From Dendrolimus kikuchii (lineage: Eukaryota > Arthropoda > Insecta > Lepidoptera > Lasiocampidae), in NCBI GenBank assembly GCA_019925095.2, contig CM034394.1:22802272-22866271 (forward strand): 64,000 bases of DNA, in the 5' to 3' direction. Every line of letters starts with the position of its first letter. Position 1 is the stretch's first letter. The position numbers and the translations under genes are program-made. The notes under the pieces were generated by a model. The model saw only the letters and a program-made list of their open reading frames with translations. It ran no database searches and had not been told where the DNA came from. Below, in pieces: positions 42,616 to 54,909 of the stretch.

Positions 42616-43567
42616 AAACCCCACCTTTATAATCGCCAACTAATTGACATTTAATTTGCTAAATTGATTGATGAACCGTTCTTATAGTTTACCAATCGTT
42701 CATTTGCCTTATTATCGGTTAAAATTTGACATAAGCTTCATAGAAGTGTTGACAAGCTAAATTTATGGCAGCTATTTATAGGAGACATTATGAAGCTACA
42801 GTTGTAGTAATTACTCGTGTAATAATGTCTTAATTTGTTAGATTTCACGAAACAATAGCTATTTTAAGGCAAATGTCTATTAATCTGTTACAGTGAATAG
42901 AGGATTAGTTATTAAATGCGATACCGTCATGTTTACTAAGTGTTTTGGTGGAATCTGTAACAGGTATTTACAAATTGCTGAACATTTTAGTTTGCGAACA
43001 TTTCAGTGACGGTATTTAAGAGGTGCGAGAGGTCAAGCAGAGACAGTTGTTCTACCATTAGCCAGGAATTGCGCTCTTCGGTAAACTGAGTAAATTACAT
43101 GTTTATTTATGGAAATGTCTTTGTATCATTTGATAAATGTGCAGAATTGAGATGATATACTCCAATTGCGAGGTTTGGGGTGACTATAAAGGGAGGTTAG
43201 AGGTCACTAGGCCAGCTTGGGCCCACTCTTTATGCCATCTTGGTGATATATCTAAATGTGTTGCTGTCAAAAGATTGAATAGAGGTATTCTTTCTCTTGT
43301 TTTTATGGTACGATACGTACATTTGTTGATTTATTATGCGAAGTTTCAATAACGCTTACACAAGTAATGTCAAAATTCAACCGATATTAAGGCAAGTGAA
43401 CTAATCGCGATATAAGAACCGGCTATTAAAGAAGAGATAAAACATTCAAGGTGGGATTTTAAAGAGGAAGCCCATCAGGCAAGAGGTGAAGCTAGTTATG
43501 ATGCTTTCGGTTAGCTCCGGTCTTTCGTTGACGATTCCGCAATGCACAAAGACAGAAGTTTTAAACC
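42616..43567. other. Spacer, nothing recognised
   Basis: A 71-residue frame at 43137-43352 has no recognisable family. 43568-43600 is a short A-repeat 5' scrap (CGTGCAGGAACGAAG). Confidence 0.4.
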
Positions 43568-43985
43568 GTGCAGGAACGAAGAATTCTTGCGGCCGGGACA
43601 CTATTTCAAATTCGATCAATCGCTCAATCTCAAAGTCATGTAATAAATATAGGTATTAGTTTTAGTTTTAATATATTTATATTAAATTTTGTAACTTTAT
43701 ATTTACAGAAACTACAGCCTTAATATTTACAAGAAGCTCAATTAATCTTTATTAGAATCTTTCAACGTTCTTAAAGAATATTAATCCTCTAAATATTTAC
43801 AATTAATAACACAGTAAAGAGAAATGTAATAAGTACATTATTATATTACGTAGCTATTCCAGGAAATTTCTGACAAACTCAGTTTTAATATTGCTATCAG
43901 TGAATTACAAGATGATAAAATTATTAGATTCCCATGATAAAATTATTAGCTAAAATTATTAGAGTTTCCTTTTCCTTGTACTTAA

Positions 43986-44450
43986 AGGTTTGGTCAAACA
44001 GCGGACGGGGCGGGACGGCGACGCGACGCTGGCGGGACGTGAAGAGTTGTGATATATTAGTTAATGTAGAATATGTCATATAGAGCCGTCGCGCTCGGCG
44101 GTCAACTTGCAGTCACGTCACGTCGCTGCCGCGTTCTGCGGGAATACAATGCGAGTGCGCCGGTCGCGACGTGAGCGCGATGATCTTTTTGTGTTTTATG
44201 GATAATCACTTGAGTAGTCAAATAGACAGCGCGACGGGAGCGCGTCGCGTTCGACGTGATGCCAATTTTGTATCTATTTACAAAAATGAACAAGATTCTT
44301 CGAAATGATCGAGAAATCGCGCCGAGTGCGACGGATCGGCCGACGCGATGCTAGCGGGATCATCACGCCCGCAGTGTGACATCCACGTCGCGATGCCGTC
44401 CCGCTAGCGTCGCTTTACCGTCCCGTCCGCTTCTCTGTTTGACCAAACCT
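43986..44450. mobile_element. GC-rich TIR element (MITE), TAA target site
   Basis: The ends start AGGTTTGGTCAAACAG on both strands, continuing CGGACGGG with a 4-bp offset. TAA lies outside both ends (43983-43985 and 44451-44453). The interior is rich in CGACGCGACG and has no transposase. It resembles the TIR element at 18893-19234 in base composition and target choice but not in sequence. Confidence 0.7.
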
Positions 44451-44625
44451 TAAAGTCGAAACGATGTCAGTTATAGTCGAAATCAAAGTAAACAGATTTC
44501 TGCTTAAAATGAAATTATGTTTGACTTCACTTTGAACCAAATGACCTCGATCTACTTTATCATGGTTCATCTCAGTATTATCAAGCTATTAAATAATCAT
44601 AACTCAAGTTAAAAAGAAATTTAGC

Positions 44626-44817
44626 ACTATGGTGTTACAAATATTCATAGGCAATGGGAATCGCTTTCCAACAGGGCCGTCTGCCTATCTGACTGAGTTG
44701 AACTCATGCAACAAATTAAAAAAACAATGTGCTGCTAGCCTCGAAGGGATTACTAGAACCTGGTCACTGATGCCGGAACACAACTCAAGATTGTTATGTT
44801 GTCATAATCTAGACAAA
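44626..44817. mobile_element. Two A-repeat fragments tail to tail
   Basis: 44626-44724 is a plus-strand 3' end; 44726-44817 is a minus-strand middle segment (GCTGCTAGCCTCGAAGG, CTAATCTAG-like end). Both are diverged. Confidence 0.6.
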
Positions 44818-44863
44818 TATCAGTAATCTCTCTCAACTCAATACGTATTATATATTATACATA

Positions 44864-45065
44864 CTACTTGTCTTGGACTTCGTCTGCGTGGATGTTTTTT
44901 TTTGCGAAACACCAAACAAACAAAAGTAGCCAAGTTACTCCTTATAACATCAGATATCTGCCAGTGAAAGTCCTGTCAAAATTGTTCCAGCCATTTCAGA
45001 GATTAGCCGGAACATCCAGACAGACAAAATTTTAAAAAATTATAGTTTGATATAAATCCCGTATA
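44864..45065 (-). mobile_element. Helitron-like repeat, diverged
   Basis: GGACTTCGTCTGCGTGGATG opens it and CAGCCATTTCAGAGATTAGC lies near the other end, as in many elements of this type. Ends are not preserved. Confidence 0.4.
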
Positions 45066-45150
45066 TACTCGTGCATATGTATTTAGTAAAAGGCTGTTAT
45101 TTTGACATTACAAACAGACAAATCAATTTTGTTTATCTGTATAGATAGCG

Positions 45151-45358
45151 TGGAAGGCCACGATACAACTTTCATGATCAAATTGATCGTATACTAGCAG
45201 AAGGTGATGTCAGGAGCCTTAAGAACAGACGAGCGTGCATGACAAGAGCTATGAATGTCAAAGAAGCGAGTGAGGTGTGTAAGAAAAAGCCTGAATGGCG
45301 CTCTGTTGTTTGTGCCTACCTCGCAAGGGAACTGGCGTGAAGCTATGTATGTATGTAT
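45151..45358 (+). pseudogene. RTE LINE C-terminal end, 12-bp TSD
   Basis: GTATAGATAGCG (45139-45150) and GTATAGGTAGCG (45359-45370) flank it. The frame reads FHDQIDRILAEGDV, NRRACMTRAMNV, VCKKKPEWRSVVCAYL, ending ARELA and stop, then (TATG)n. It is the best-preserved C-terminus of this RTE family here. Confidence 0.8.
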
Positions 45359-45365
45359 GTATAGG

Positions 45366-45490
45366 TAGCGATATACATAGCGATATGTTATCTGTCAATA
45401 TTTAACATCATTAACAATGTCGCATCTCAAATAACGCATTAAATCCAATGCTGTATCATATCTATAACATTCTCGCAGGTGCAACCCCAG
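45366..45490 (+). repeat. Short dispersed repeat J, copy 2
   Basis: It matches 42505-42615. Confidence 0.45.
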
Positions 45491-45921
45491 CATATTGAAA
45501 ATATAAACAAGAACTTAATTTTAAAACAACCTTAACTTGACATTTCAAAAGAATTCCATTATTATTTTTGCAAGCATGTCACAGATGTCGCCGAGCAACG
45601 CAAGATAAAAATGCATGTGTCAGTGCAGTGTGCGCCCCATTTCAAGTTTATATCTCACAGAAATATGTTTATTCGGATAGAAGAATGCAATTGGTCGACT
45701 CACTGAGGCGGATAAACATATACAAAAGTTCAATATCGGAAGAGAACGTTCAATGAATTATACGATAAACAAACTGATAATAATTCATTTGCAAAGACAG
45801 ATCGCGGAATAACGGTTCTTTGTTCAATATTTTTTACATTTTTTAATAAGCTTTTTTAAAAAGGTTTTTAAATACAAGCTTTTGAGATCCTGGATATCAT
45901 GTAGCAGCAGAGTGCTAGCCA
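45491..45921. other. Spacer, nothing recognised
   Basis: A 62-residue frame at 45568-45756 has two Cys but no known motif. Confidence 0.35.
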
Positions 45922-46157
45922 AGACAAGTAAAACGAGCCCAAACACGACGGGTCTATCTTGTTTAGTACAGGAGTTCCTACGGCCACCTTCCGACTCCAT
46001 CATCAGATCAGGTTCCATATTATTGCATTGTCACGCGATATACATGTGTTTGCAAAATTTCAGCTCAATTGGAAACCGGGAAGTTGGTCAAATTTAACTT
46101 GCAAGATTCTACCCGAACTTACGTACATCCATTGCAAGTTAAATAAAAAATTGTAAA
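45922..46157 (+). repeat. Dispersed repeat, copy 2 of 2
   Basis: It is colinear with 2055-2325, with a deletion near the 3' side. Ends TGCAAGTTAAATAAAAAATTG. Confidence 0.6.
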
Positions 46158-46404
46158 ATGATACGATTTTTAAATTAGGTTGAGATTAAACTCCAGTCAA
46201 ATGTTATGTGATTTTTGTTGTAATGTTCTGACATGTTTAGTGATTTATTCCAGGCTGTATTTTATTTTAAATGCAGAAATTATTATTACATCAAGGTGGG
46301 TTATACTAACTGTATAGGCCGTTCCACGCAGATGTAGCAATGGGTGTAATGCGTTATTTGTGATGCTATATTATTTTTGAACTGAAACTACTATATAGAC
46401 GGGG

Positions 46405-46800
46405 GATATTAGGATTGTTTCTGTCACGAAAAAGTGTTACGGCCGCGTGGAGGAGGTAGAAGGTATAGCGCTTGGTGAGAAGCGGCATAATGTTAGAGTA
46501 GACTATGGCTATTTTTTTTTTGGTTCCGGATCGAATTCAGTTTTTTTGTTTGATAAAATAAAATATATTTAAATAAAAAATACATTTATTAAATTGTATC
46601 TAACTTAGCCAAATCATAATTTACAGTAAACCTGCGAAAAATCGAAATGTGTGCTGGGACACATAGTAGAAGTGAAACTTCAACAAGTGGAAAGACGAAT
46701 CGCAACAAAGTTTTACGGGCAGATTGTACTTGTCCAATTTGAAAACCTGCCCGTAAAACTTCAAGTTAAAATTTTATTCGATTCGTTTTAATTAATAATG
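46405..46800 (-). mobile_element. Foldback element, copy 2 with shortened arms
   Basis: 46405-46645 is the inverse of 4501-4755, and 46646-46795 corresponds to the hairpin with much of both arms deleted. Confidence 0.6.
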
Positions 46801-47028
46801 ACATTAAATCATATACACTAATGTGGATATTTTATAACGGCGTTATCTCGTGTTCCCAAGCATAGGTCAGATTATAAAACACAATCGACGAGATAATGAC
46901 AAGCGTTGCATTCATAGTAGCAAAACAACAACAAAGCAAAACGGTGTATTATGTATGTTATCAAATTCAAATTCATTTATTTATTTAATGCCTCTTTGAT
47001 CCCTCCCCTGATCAGAAAGCTGGCTCAT

Positions 47029-47125
47029 ATTTCGCCCAACAAATAAGCATCGCCATACAGCGCGGCAATGCAGCCAGCCTTCTGGGCACGCTCCCATCTG
47101 GCAGCGATTTGTTACACAGTCTATA
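47029..47125 (+). pseudogene. LINE C-terminal remnant
   Basis: The frame reads [19 protein letters not shown] and TLPSGSDL, then a stop, a pattern I know from LINE polyprotein C-termini in Lepidoptera. It is only about 30 residues. Confidence 0.45.
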
Positions 47126-47396
47126 ATCGCTTGTACTTTATAACTTAGTTTATTTTAGTTTTTAAAATCATTACATAAGTTACCATTTATTTGTATAAAG
47201 TTATTTCTAGGCCTTATATAATTATATCTAAAACTTATGGTAATAACACATTTTGAATTAAAATTAAGGCTACATTTTTTTTTGCGGCGGTTGCTGCACT
47301 AGACTCTAGGTCTGTATCGCGGCACCCAACACAATTTTATTATAGGAACTTAAATATAGTGGAAATATTTATTAATTAACTTATAACTATGAGTGC
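47126..47396. other. AT-rich spacer
   Basis: Nothing is recognised apart from possible 3' UTR of the preceding LINE remnant. Confidence 0.3.
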
Positions 47397-47440
47397 GTGC
47401 GTGCGCGCGCGCGCGTGTGTGTGTCTGTCTGTGTGTTTGG
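47397..47440. repeat. (GC)n/(GT)n microsatellite
   Basis: GCGTGCGTGCGCGCGCGCGC runs into GT and CTGT units. Confidence 0.9.
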
Positions 47441-47559
47441 TCTGTGTGCCGCTAGTGTTATAGTCGGTTTGGTAATAATTATGCATTCTGTGTCGCTGTA
47501 ATTTAATGTAATTTAACCATTTAATAATTTGGTGTTTAAACTTTGATGCTGACATTTCT

Positions 47560-47707
47560 TTGGCGGAGGGTGTGTTTTCAGTCATATACAATAAATTACC
47601 TGACTATATGAATAGGCAAAAATCCATATTATTTAAGAGACACCTAAAGAATTTTTTGATAGTGAAATGCTTTTATACAATCGAGGATTTAAGTGATAAG
47701 TTGTGAT
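47560..47707 (+). pseudogene. LINE C-terminal remnant
   Basis: The frame reads VFSVIYNKLPDYMN, LFKRHLKNFLIVKCFYTI and ends EDLSDKL with a stop. The YNxLP...FKR.LK pattern is typical of LINE polyprotein ends. There is no catalytic part. Confidence 0.55.
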
Positions 47708-48084
47708 GATTATTAATGTATTCTTATAATTAAATATAAATAAATGCTTTACTTGACATTTAATATTATTTTCTAATTTATTTAATTATTGTTTTAAATA
47801 GTTTCAATTTAGTTTTAGTTATAAGATGTGAAAATTGCACGCCTAATAAGGTAAAATATATTGAGACAATTTCAACAAAACACATTGCTAGCAATAAGTT
47901 ATTGTTGTATTCTCTAATCATTTAAAAAAGACGCATTCAGCTACCTATAACATTATCCCAGATGAGGTCACACCATCATACATATATTATTTTTTCTTAG
48001 TTTGCCGTTTGACATTACAAGCTAAAACACTATTTGGTTTTTTTTTTTTTCAAAATAAACTAATGCGATTCCTAATATGAATTA
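47708..48084. other. AT-rich spacer
   Basis: Holds a scrap of repeat J at 47930-47975 and nothing else recognised. Confidence 0.35.
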
Positions 48085-48366
48085 TAATAACAGCCCATAA
48101 ATGTCCAACTGCTGGACTCGGGCCTCCCATTATGGGGGAACGGACAGTATACCCGCCACGCTTGCCCAAGGCGGCTTAGCAAGTTTGAACACATCAGTTA
48201 TCTCGATGTGTTGTTACCTACAGCTCCATTGTTATCACGTAGTAATTGTACCAATATGCACATTAGGTCATAAAACTGCCTAAGTGGTGCATGCGTCCAG
48301 CCAGGATTCAAACCCGCGCCCTTTGAGTTTCAGACGCGTGCGCTAGGCAATGCGCTAGCACGACTG
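48085..48366 (-). mobile_element. tRNA-headed SINE
   Basis: It is the full family length: minus-strand head with GGGTTTGAATCCTGGC, body, and tail at AACAGCCCATAAATGTCC. It retains the CTGGACTCGGGCC segment that 12150-12432 lacks. Confidence 0.7.
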
Positions 48367-48876
48367 CGTAATATTAATTGACTTTTCAACATTATAATGA
48401 TACCGGTTCAGTTTTCATCAAATTCGAATCCTAGACTCCTTTGAGTATTTTACCCTACATCTGATATTATTTAATTTATTTAGGTTTATGGCTTGGCAGC
48501 TAGGACTTTAAGCCAGATCTTATTTTACAATATAGTTTCTTCATTTTCTTAAGCCTATGTGTAGCACAGCTGAACTGTAGGTTATCAGCTGGTGCCATTC
48601 AACGGAGTTCTTGTGACAACTCAAAAGGCCACATCTGACTATACAGTTTACATTTCTCACAAAAACACATAATTACTACTCAAAAACTATCAATATCCTA
48701 CAACTCTTGTTCATTTTAGAGTAATTTTAAACATTTTTAGAAAATAAAACTGCACAGCACTACATCTCCTTTCAGTTCCCACCAAAAACTCCGACCTACA
48801 TCTGATAGTTTTGGATTAACCCATAGATAAAGCATCCTTTTATCCAAATGGTGAGAACTTAAAACCTCTTTTGATA
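48367..48876. other. Spacer, nothing recognised
   Basis: There is no frame or repeat of note. Confidence 0.35.
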
Positions 48877-49046
48877 CATACATACATAACTTCACGCCAG
48901 TTCCCTTGCGGGGTAGGCACGAACAACAGAGCGCCGTTTAGGCTTATTCTTACACACCTCACTTGCTTCTTTGACATTCATAACTCATATCATGCACGCT
49001 CGTCTGTTCTTAAGGCTCCTGACATCACCTTCTGCCACCACCACTG
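48877..49046 (-). mobile_element. RTE 3' end, short TSD
   Basis: TTTTGATA lies on both sides (48869-48876 and 49047-49054). (CATA)n is followed by ACTTCACGCCAGTTCCC. Confidence 0.75.
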
Positions 49047-49059
49047 TTTTGATATACAG

Positions 49060-49435
49060 TTTAAATAATTAAAAATCTGAAATAATAAATCAAATGTGCC
49101 TTTTTAGGTTGACAAAAAAACTGTTTTTTGACTTCAGGACCTACAATTTACGTCGGGGCTGATTTTAATATGTGTGTTGCGTCGATGATGTTATCCCGTT
49201 GGATGACGGAGACGCACCACTGTTGAGAGCCTATTGCTCTCCATTGCGGGAGCTAGGCTCGACCACTCGTGAGAGGAGTACAAAATAAGACGACGTGTCC
49301 TCTCTTAATTAATTTAACATTAAACTTAAGACTATATATATACAAAAATCTTAACTGCTACGTGAAATTATGTAAAACCTAAACATGTTTGTAGATGTAT
49401 CTTCGAAGCTTTTCTGTATTGACTGATTTTGGCAC
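49060..49435. other. Spacer, nothing recognised
   Basis: 49180-49290 has balanced composition (GGGAGCTAGGCTCGACC) but no match within the window. Confidence 0.35.
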
Positions 49436-49447
49436 CTTCATAGACTA

Positions 49448-49626
49448 CATACATACAAACATAACTTCAAGCCAGTTCCCTTGCGGGGTAGGAACGAACA
49501 ACAGAGCGCCATTTAGGCTTATTCTTACACACCTCACTTGCTTTTTGACATTCATAACTCTTGTCATGCACGCTCGTCTGTTCTTAAGGCTCCTGACATC
49601 ACCTTGTGCTAGTACACGATCATAGA
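49448..49626 (-). mobile_element. RTE 3' end, 12-bp TSD
   Basis: CTTCATAGACTA occurs at 49436-49447 and 49627-49638. The insert has the same tail and C-terminal region as 31259-31637. Confidence 0.8.
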
Positions 49627-49639
49627 CTTCATAGACTAA

Positions 49640-50364
49640 TCAGGTATAACTTTGCTAATTATTTAACAATAAATTATTCCATGTACGTGACGTAAGAATT
49701 TACTTTAGAAATTTATTTTTTCTTGAAGAATATTTTTAAAACTTCACTTTTTGAATTCAATATATGAAAATTTGAGACTGGCTAAATGCAATAAAAATAG
49801 AAAGCATTATTTTTCGAAAAAAATATATGTAATGACACGAATTCTCAAAAGGATTTATAAGCGAAGTATTTCGTCCTCAAGGTCTCTTATTAATCGTTAA
49901 AGTTCGACCCCAAGACCTTGGGCTCCTGATCGTTTTACTTACGGCCACAGAATTTTATGCCAATGCCAATATTCTGTGTCTGAGACCCCTAAAAATTAAC
50001 GCGGTACTCCAAATAACTGCCTTTTAATGACCACCCCCTGTTATAAAAGTTGCCAATTCTTTGCACGGAATTGTTAAAATATGTTAATATACCAGCGATT
50101 TACTAGTATGGTCCATAGAACTTTTTTTAATCATTTTTTATTATTCGCATGTTTTATTTATACCATTTGGTTTCAAAATTTATAAAGAATGTGAGAATAC
50201 TAGCTGTGTGAGTGTGAATATGAGAATACTAGCTTTTACACACGGCTTCACGCGCGTTGAAAAATGATATGTATGTCATGAAATAGGTATTTTGTAATTC
50301 TTGCAAAAGTCGAATTGAATTTTTAATTCAAAATACTTCATTATAATAAATACCCGTAACGCCG
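49640..50364. other. AT-rich spacer, nothing recognised
   Basis: There is no frame or repeat of note. Confidence 0.4.
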
Positions 50365-50508
50365 TTTTATCCGTGCAGGAACGGAGAAAGTATATAATTT
50401 CCTGTAGCCTGGCGGCCTGTCGTAAGAGGCGATAAAACAACCCACAGCCAGGTGGTAGGGCATTTGTCCGACTGGATGGCTACCACCCCTGGTCTAGAGT
50501 ATGCCGCC
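50365..50508 (+). mobile_element. A-repeat 5' half
   Basis: It runs from TTATCCGTGCAGGAACGG to GTCTAGAGTATGCCGCC and is then cut by a GC-rich block. Confidence 0.7.
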
Positions 50509-51210
50509 CACACGAAAATCTCAAGGTTGCCCGTATCGGTACCGATTCCGGGGGAATGGGCAATTTGCCCCTACGAGGGCACCAACGACTCAAGCTGGGG
50601 TGGAGGTGCTAATGGCCATTAACTAATAGGCCCAGGGGCGCCTCCCCCATGCAAACACCAACCACTCCTCGGAGTAGAAGGTCCGACGTAGCGATAGTTT
50701 TCAGAATTGTGCTCTATCACCCAGTGGGGTGACCCTACTATGGTGGTACTGAGTGCAGTACCATCATAGTAGGGTCAATGACGCGGTTCCAGGCCTTTGC
50801 TATACCGGCTGATGTGTTTACCGGCGCTCGGGGCCTTTGCCGTTTAGCATGTTTCCTTGTCCCGTGATTCCATTTCAGAGGGCCGCTGTATACGAGGGTA
50901 ACAACAAATTCATCCTCCCCCCCCCCCCCTACTGCATAATGAGGTACACTCTGATCCCCGAGGTGTACTAGGACGGCTGTGCACGAGGGCGTCACGGTGT
51001 AGTAACCATGTACTAGATCCCGTGACGTCCAACTAAACTGCGAGTATGAGGCGCAAGTTTAGTGGTTTAGTGGGTAGTCTGGCCGGATTCCCCCAAGAGT
51101 CCAATACGCACTCGTGCCATTAGGCGCTGTATTTGGCCTTCCCCTGTATCCATGGCCCGAGTGTGTGTCGCAAGAAAACACATTCTCCTGCATTAATAAA
51201 TAAAAAGTCA
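50509..51210 (+). mobile_element. GC-rich block, probable retroelement 3' region
   Basis: It is much richer in GC than its surroundings and ends in TAATAAATAAAAA. It shares TTTAGTGGGTAGT and GAGTCCAATA with 11278-11527. It contains a near-perfect 20-bp hairpin at 50731-50776 and a C tract at 50919-50932. No coding domain is recognised. Confidence 0.4.
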
Positions 51211-52224
51211 TAACATGACCGCCCTTACGAGTTCTTGTATGAGGGCCTAAATCAGTCAACTTTGTAGAATCGCTTAGTGAAATTGACACGTGTCTAGATA
51301 TACTGGCAGTAGTCCTATGGTCTCAAGTTTCTTATCTGGGAGAATAAATTGACTTTCTATCAATCTATCCTCTCGCCTAACCACATAAAGGCAATCCCAA
51401 TGAAATATCCAGTCATATTTATATTTATGTCGTAAAACGTTTATCTAGCTCCATAAATCCCTACATTTGGCCAATAAAAATAGAAAAATGTACTACACTT
51501 AATTCAGTTGATATCTTTAACCAATTCCAAGAAGATTTACGACTAATAAAATAAGTTTTCTTATCGTAGTCGATATTAGGCTTTGCTGCAGTTAATGTTC
51601 TAACATAAATATTTATACCTACCTATAGATTATTTCAAGGTTAAGTTTTAGCAAAATCTCTCTTTTCTCTCACCTTCTTCCAATTAATAGCAACGGTACA
51701 TTATGTCTTTTCCTTCAGTACAATCCATCCATCTGTTTTTGGGTTCTAACAAAAACATAGTTCACTAAGTAGTAGCATTGAAACGCTGCAAATATATGTC
51801 CCTTGGTAAGGGTATATATTTAAAGATTTTAGGGTTGGTACTCTAGGGCCATAGTTACCTGACCGGGCTTCTTTATGAGCCCGACTGAGTCAAAGTTCCT
51901 TGGGTGTTCCAGGTAACATTCAGGTGAAAATAGCGTAAACGAAACACCTGCGCGGATAAGTATCAACGCCCTAGATGTGGATGACGACTGGAGTTAATGG
52001 AGTAAGATTCTTTTACCCGTTCCTAGACTTTTTTCACTGTACTATTTATATTAAAATCAGTATAAAGCTGTAGTCTTCAGTGGTATTATTTAAATGATCA
52101 TCAAGCGCGAGCATTCGCCTGTATTATGATTCGATTTTGAGCATTCATGTCAGACAAAGCGGTCGTTGTGTCACAAGTTGTATCAATATATTACAGATTG
52201 TATCATTACAGGTTGCGCACTGTC
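51211..52224. other. Spacer, nothing recognised
   Basis: 51830-52010 is less AT-rich (CCGGGCTTCTTTATGAGCCC) and could be an eroded repeat. Confidence 0.4.
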
Positions 52225-52350
52225 CCCAATACAATACAATACTCTTTATTGTACAACAAAATTACAGAGAAAAAATAGACAAAAAGCTTAAATACTAAAA
52301 GGTAGTATTGGGCGGCTTTATTGCTTAAAGCAAGCTCTTCCGAGCAACGT
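52225..52350 (-). mobile_element. LINE 3' UTR fragment
   Basis: AATACTCTTTATTGTACAAC, GGGCGGCTTTATTGC and CTCTTCCGAGCAACG match the inverse of the 5725-5897 tail, diverged. Confidence 0.5.
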
Positions 52351-52734
52351 TTGGATGGACAAGATCTAATTGCAAAGATAGCGTTGGCGTGCAATTGAAA
52401 TAGATACTAATAATAAGACAAAATAATAATTATACATATATTATATCTTAGTTAATAAATTGTAATGCTTGTTTCTCCTCCCTCACCGTTATACATTCGA
52501 GCATTACTCGAATCTGTAAAGTTACATTATAAGCAAATGCACGAGCATTTGCTTGCACCCCCACAACTAGGAGTGCAACTTTAAACAGTTTTTTTAAAAA
52601 CAGAATTTTCAAGTTTATCAAAGTTGTTCCGATACTCCTTCTATCCCCCCTTCCATTCCCTATCCCATCCCTTTATTCTACCTCTCTATCCGTATATTCC
52701 ATCCGTCTTGTCCTATGCCATGTATCCTATCCTA

Positions 52735-52856
52735 AAGCCTAGCAACGCTTGAACTTCGCCTCTGATGTTACAAACGTCTATAGGTGACGGTAACCGCTTT
52801 TCGTTTTAAATGGACCGTCTGCCTGTTTGCTATCTTCGCAATAAAAAGAAAAGTTA
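52735..52856 (+). mobile_element. A-repeat 3' end, CT-rich sub-family
   Basis: ATGTTACAAACGTCTATAGG to CTTCGCAATAAAAAG. It is preceded by a CCTATCC-type CT-rich stretch, as at 33040-33120. Confidence 0.6.
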
Positions 52857-53689
52857 AGTCAAAAGTTTCTGACAATTTTTGCTCGGCTATAAAATTTCTT
52901 GCGAATCACTTGACAGGTTTTCATTTTTTACAGCGGATATTTCGTCGGAGGGTGTATCTACAACTGTCACTGTCAATGTCATGTTATGACATTAGCAAGC
53001 GCGTTCCGTTTCTATTTTTATAACATATCTACTCAAATAATATTTCTGCGGTAACCTGAGAAACATAATTTCGTGAACATTTTGCAACATATTTTTAAAA
53101 TAAACACATTCGCAACATATCCTCCCTGATACATATAAACTCATCAATAATTCAATGCTAGAAAAATAAAAAATCCACATAACGCGAACGTTTTGTTTGC
53201 CCAAAGGGAAGCTGATTCGATCCAATGTAAGGCTTTTATGTCCTTAGCAAATATGGATTGTCGTAACATGTTTTCTTTTTAAAGATTTTTTTCTGTTGTC
53301 GGGAAAATGATATTCTTACCTTATGAATATTTAAAAGTTTCGGATGTGGGTAGATGTGTGTATATTTTAGACGAGGATACAGAGTACGTTATGCGATGTT
53401 TGTATAGGCCTGCGGATGTTTAAAAAAAAACATCTTTTTTATATAGACGTGTGAAGTTGGAAGCCATTGTGCGTCGTAACGCCAATGATGTTAACCTTTT
53501 AATATTTTGGCGAGCGATGGTGGAACGATATAGAAAGAAAGAAGATTCTAGAAAAAAGACAATGATAGATACATTTCAGAAAGAGATAGATGATGAACAA
53601 AAGAATAAAGAAATGAAGATCGAAATTCTGGAATAAAAGATTCATGAAGGAAAATACAGAGATAGATACATTTTTAGAAAGTGATAGAC
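52857..53689. other. Spacer, nothing recognised
   Basis: A Lys/Glu-rich 61-residue frame at 53451-53636 reads through GA-rich DNA. I see no family signature. Confidence 0.35.
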
Positions 53690-53988
53690 TGTAAATAAAA
53701 GAATAAAGAAAAGAAGATCGAAATTATGAGTTCCAGAAGATTCTACCGGGTATATAAGCAGCGTAAGGCGCGCCTACCGGAGAGTTCAATTGGAGACAGC
53801 GAAGCTTGGAAGAGAAGTTTAGTAGAAGACAGTGACAAGTTTAGTGGGTAGTTCAGTGAAGAAGGAGTTTAGTGAGGTTTAAGAAGAGAATCATGTGCGG
53901 CTGTGTAAGGCAATAAAAGCATTTAGTTGGAAAAACTGGTGTTTCCTTCCAATCCTAAGTACGTACCTCCGCTTGCACATAACAATAT
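53690..53988 (+). mobile_element. LTR-like promoter and poly(A) segment
   Basis: TATATAAG at 53751 is followed by a purine-rich leader and AATAAA at 53912, ending GCACATAACA. The layout is that of an LTR (promoter, short transcribed part, poly(A) signal). No left edge or TSD found. Shares TTTAGTGGGTAGTTC with 11278-11527. Confidence 0.35.
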
Positions 53989-54909
53989 TGTAAGAGAAAA
54001 GTTCAGTTACAGGTTACAACGACAAACTCTGGAGTCGACTTGAGACTAAAGTAGGTATATAACGATGGGAAGTTCGTTAACAAAACTTGTTCGAGGGGAA
54101 TTGTACCCGGGCCGTGTGTTTTGATTAACTAGGCAGGTCAACAGGTGGAGGTAGGGGGCGGAAAATGTTTACAATTTTGGAAGATAAAATCCCGTCACTT
54201 TTGATCATACAAAGAAAGTAGGATAGACTGAAGAGCAGACATGACACCTGAAAATTTAATAAGGATTCAGTTTCTTGTCAAAATGACTACGAAAACTCTG
54301 AAATAAGTTTAATTATTTCTCAAACAGTTATTCTTTGTATTATTATCTGACTTGTCAGAATTTCAAAGTCATATTTCTGATTTATCTGAAAAAGTGATGT
54401 GTCTAAATTAATTATAATAACAAAAACCTTATTATCTTAGAGAAGTTTAGATCGGTGTTTTGATAAATAATAAAATAGATAAAAACTTTCGTGAGGTTAA
54501 AAGATTTGAAACAGAGTTTATAACTTTAACTTTCAAAAATATTAAAAATGTTCTCAACAACACCTGCTCTATACACTTTGTTTTCAGTATCACGCAAAGC
54601 ATTACAGGGATTAAACAAAGTCATTCCAAAGTTGAAAACTTTGAAACAAAATACAGAGCAAAAAGAAAATGAAAATATCCAAATACATACTAAAGAAAAC
54701 TTGAAATATGATAAGAAAGTGACTTTTTGAATGTTTGTCTGTCACTTTTTCAAGTTACAGAAAGGAATTGATTACCGTGAAATTTAGTAAGTATAGTTAC
54801 TTAAGTTTGATAAAGCGGATAAATAAAAGCTGCTGAAGATGATATGGCTGCTAACGGTCTCACAAAAAGGAATATTGACGGCCATGGTAATTAATGGGAT
54901 TTAATGCAA
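53989..54909. other. AT-rich spacer, nothing recognised
   Basis: Two overlapping short frames at 54460-54730 show no motif. Confidence 0.4.
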
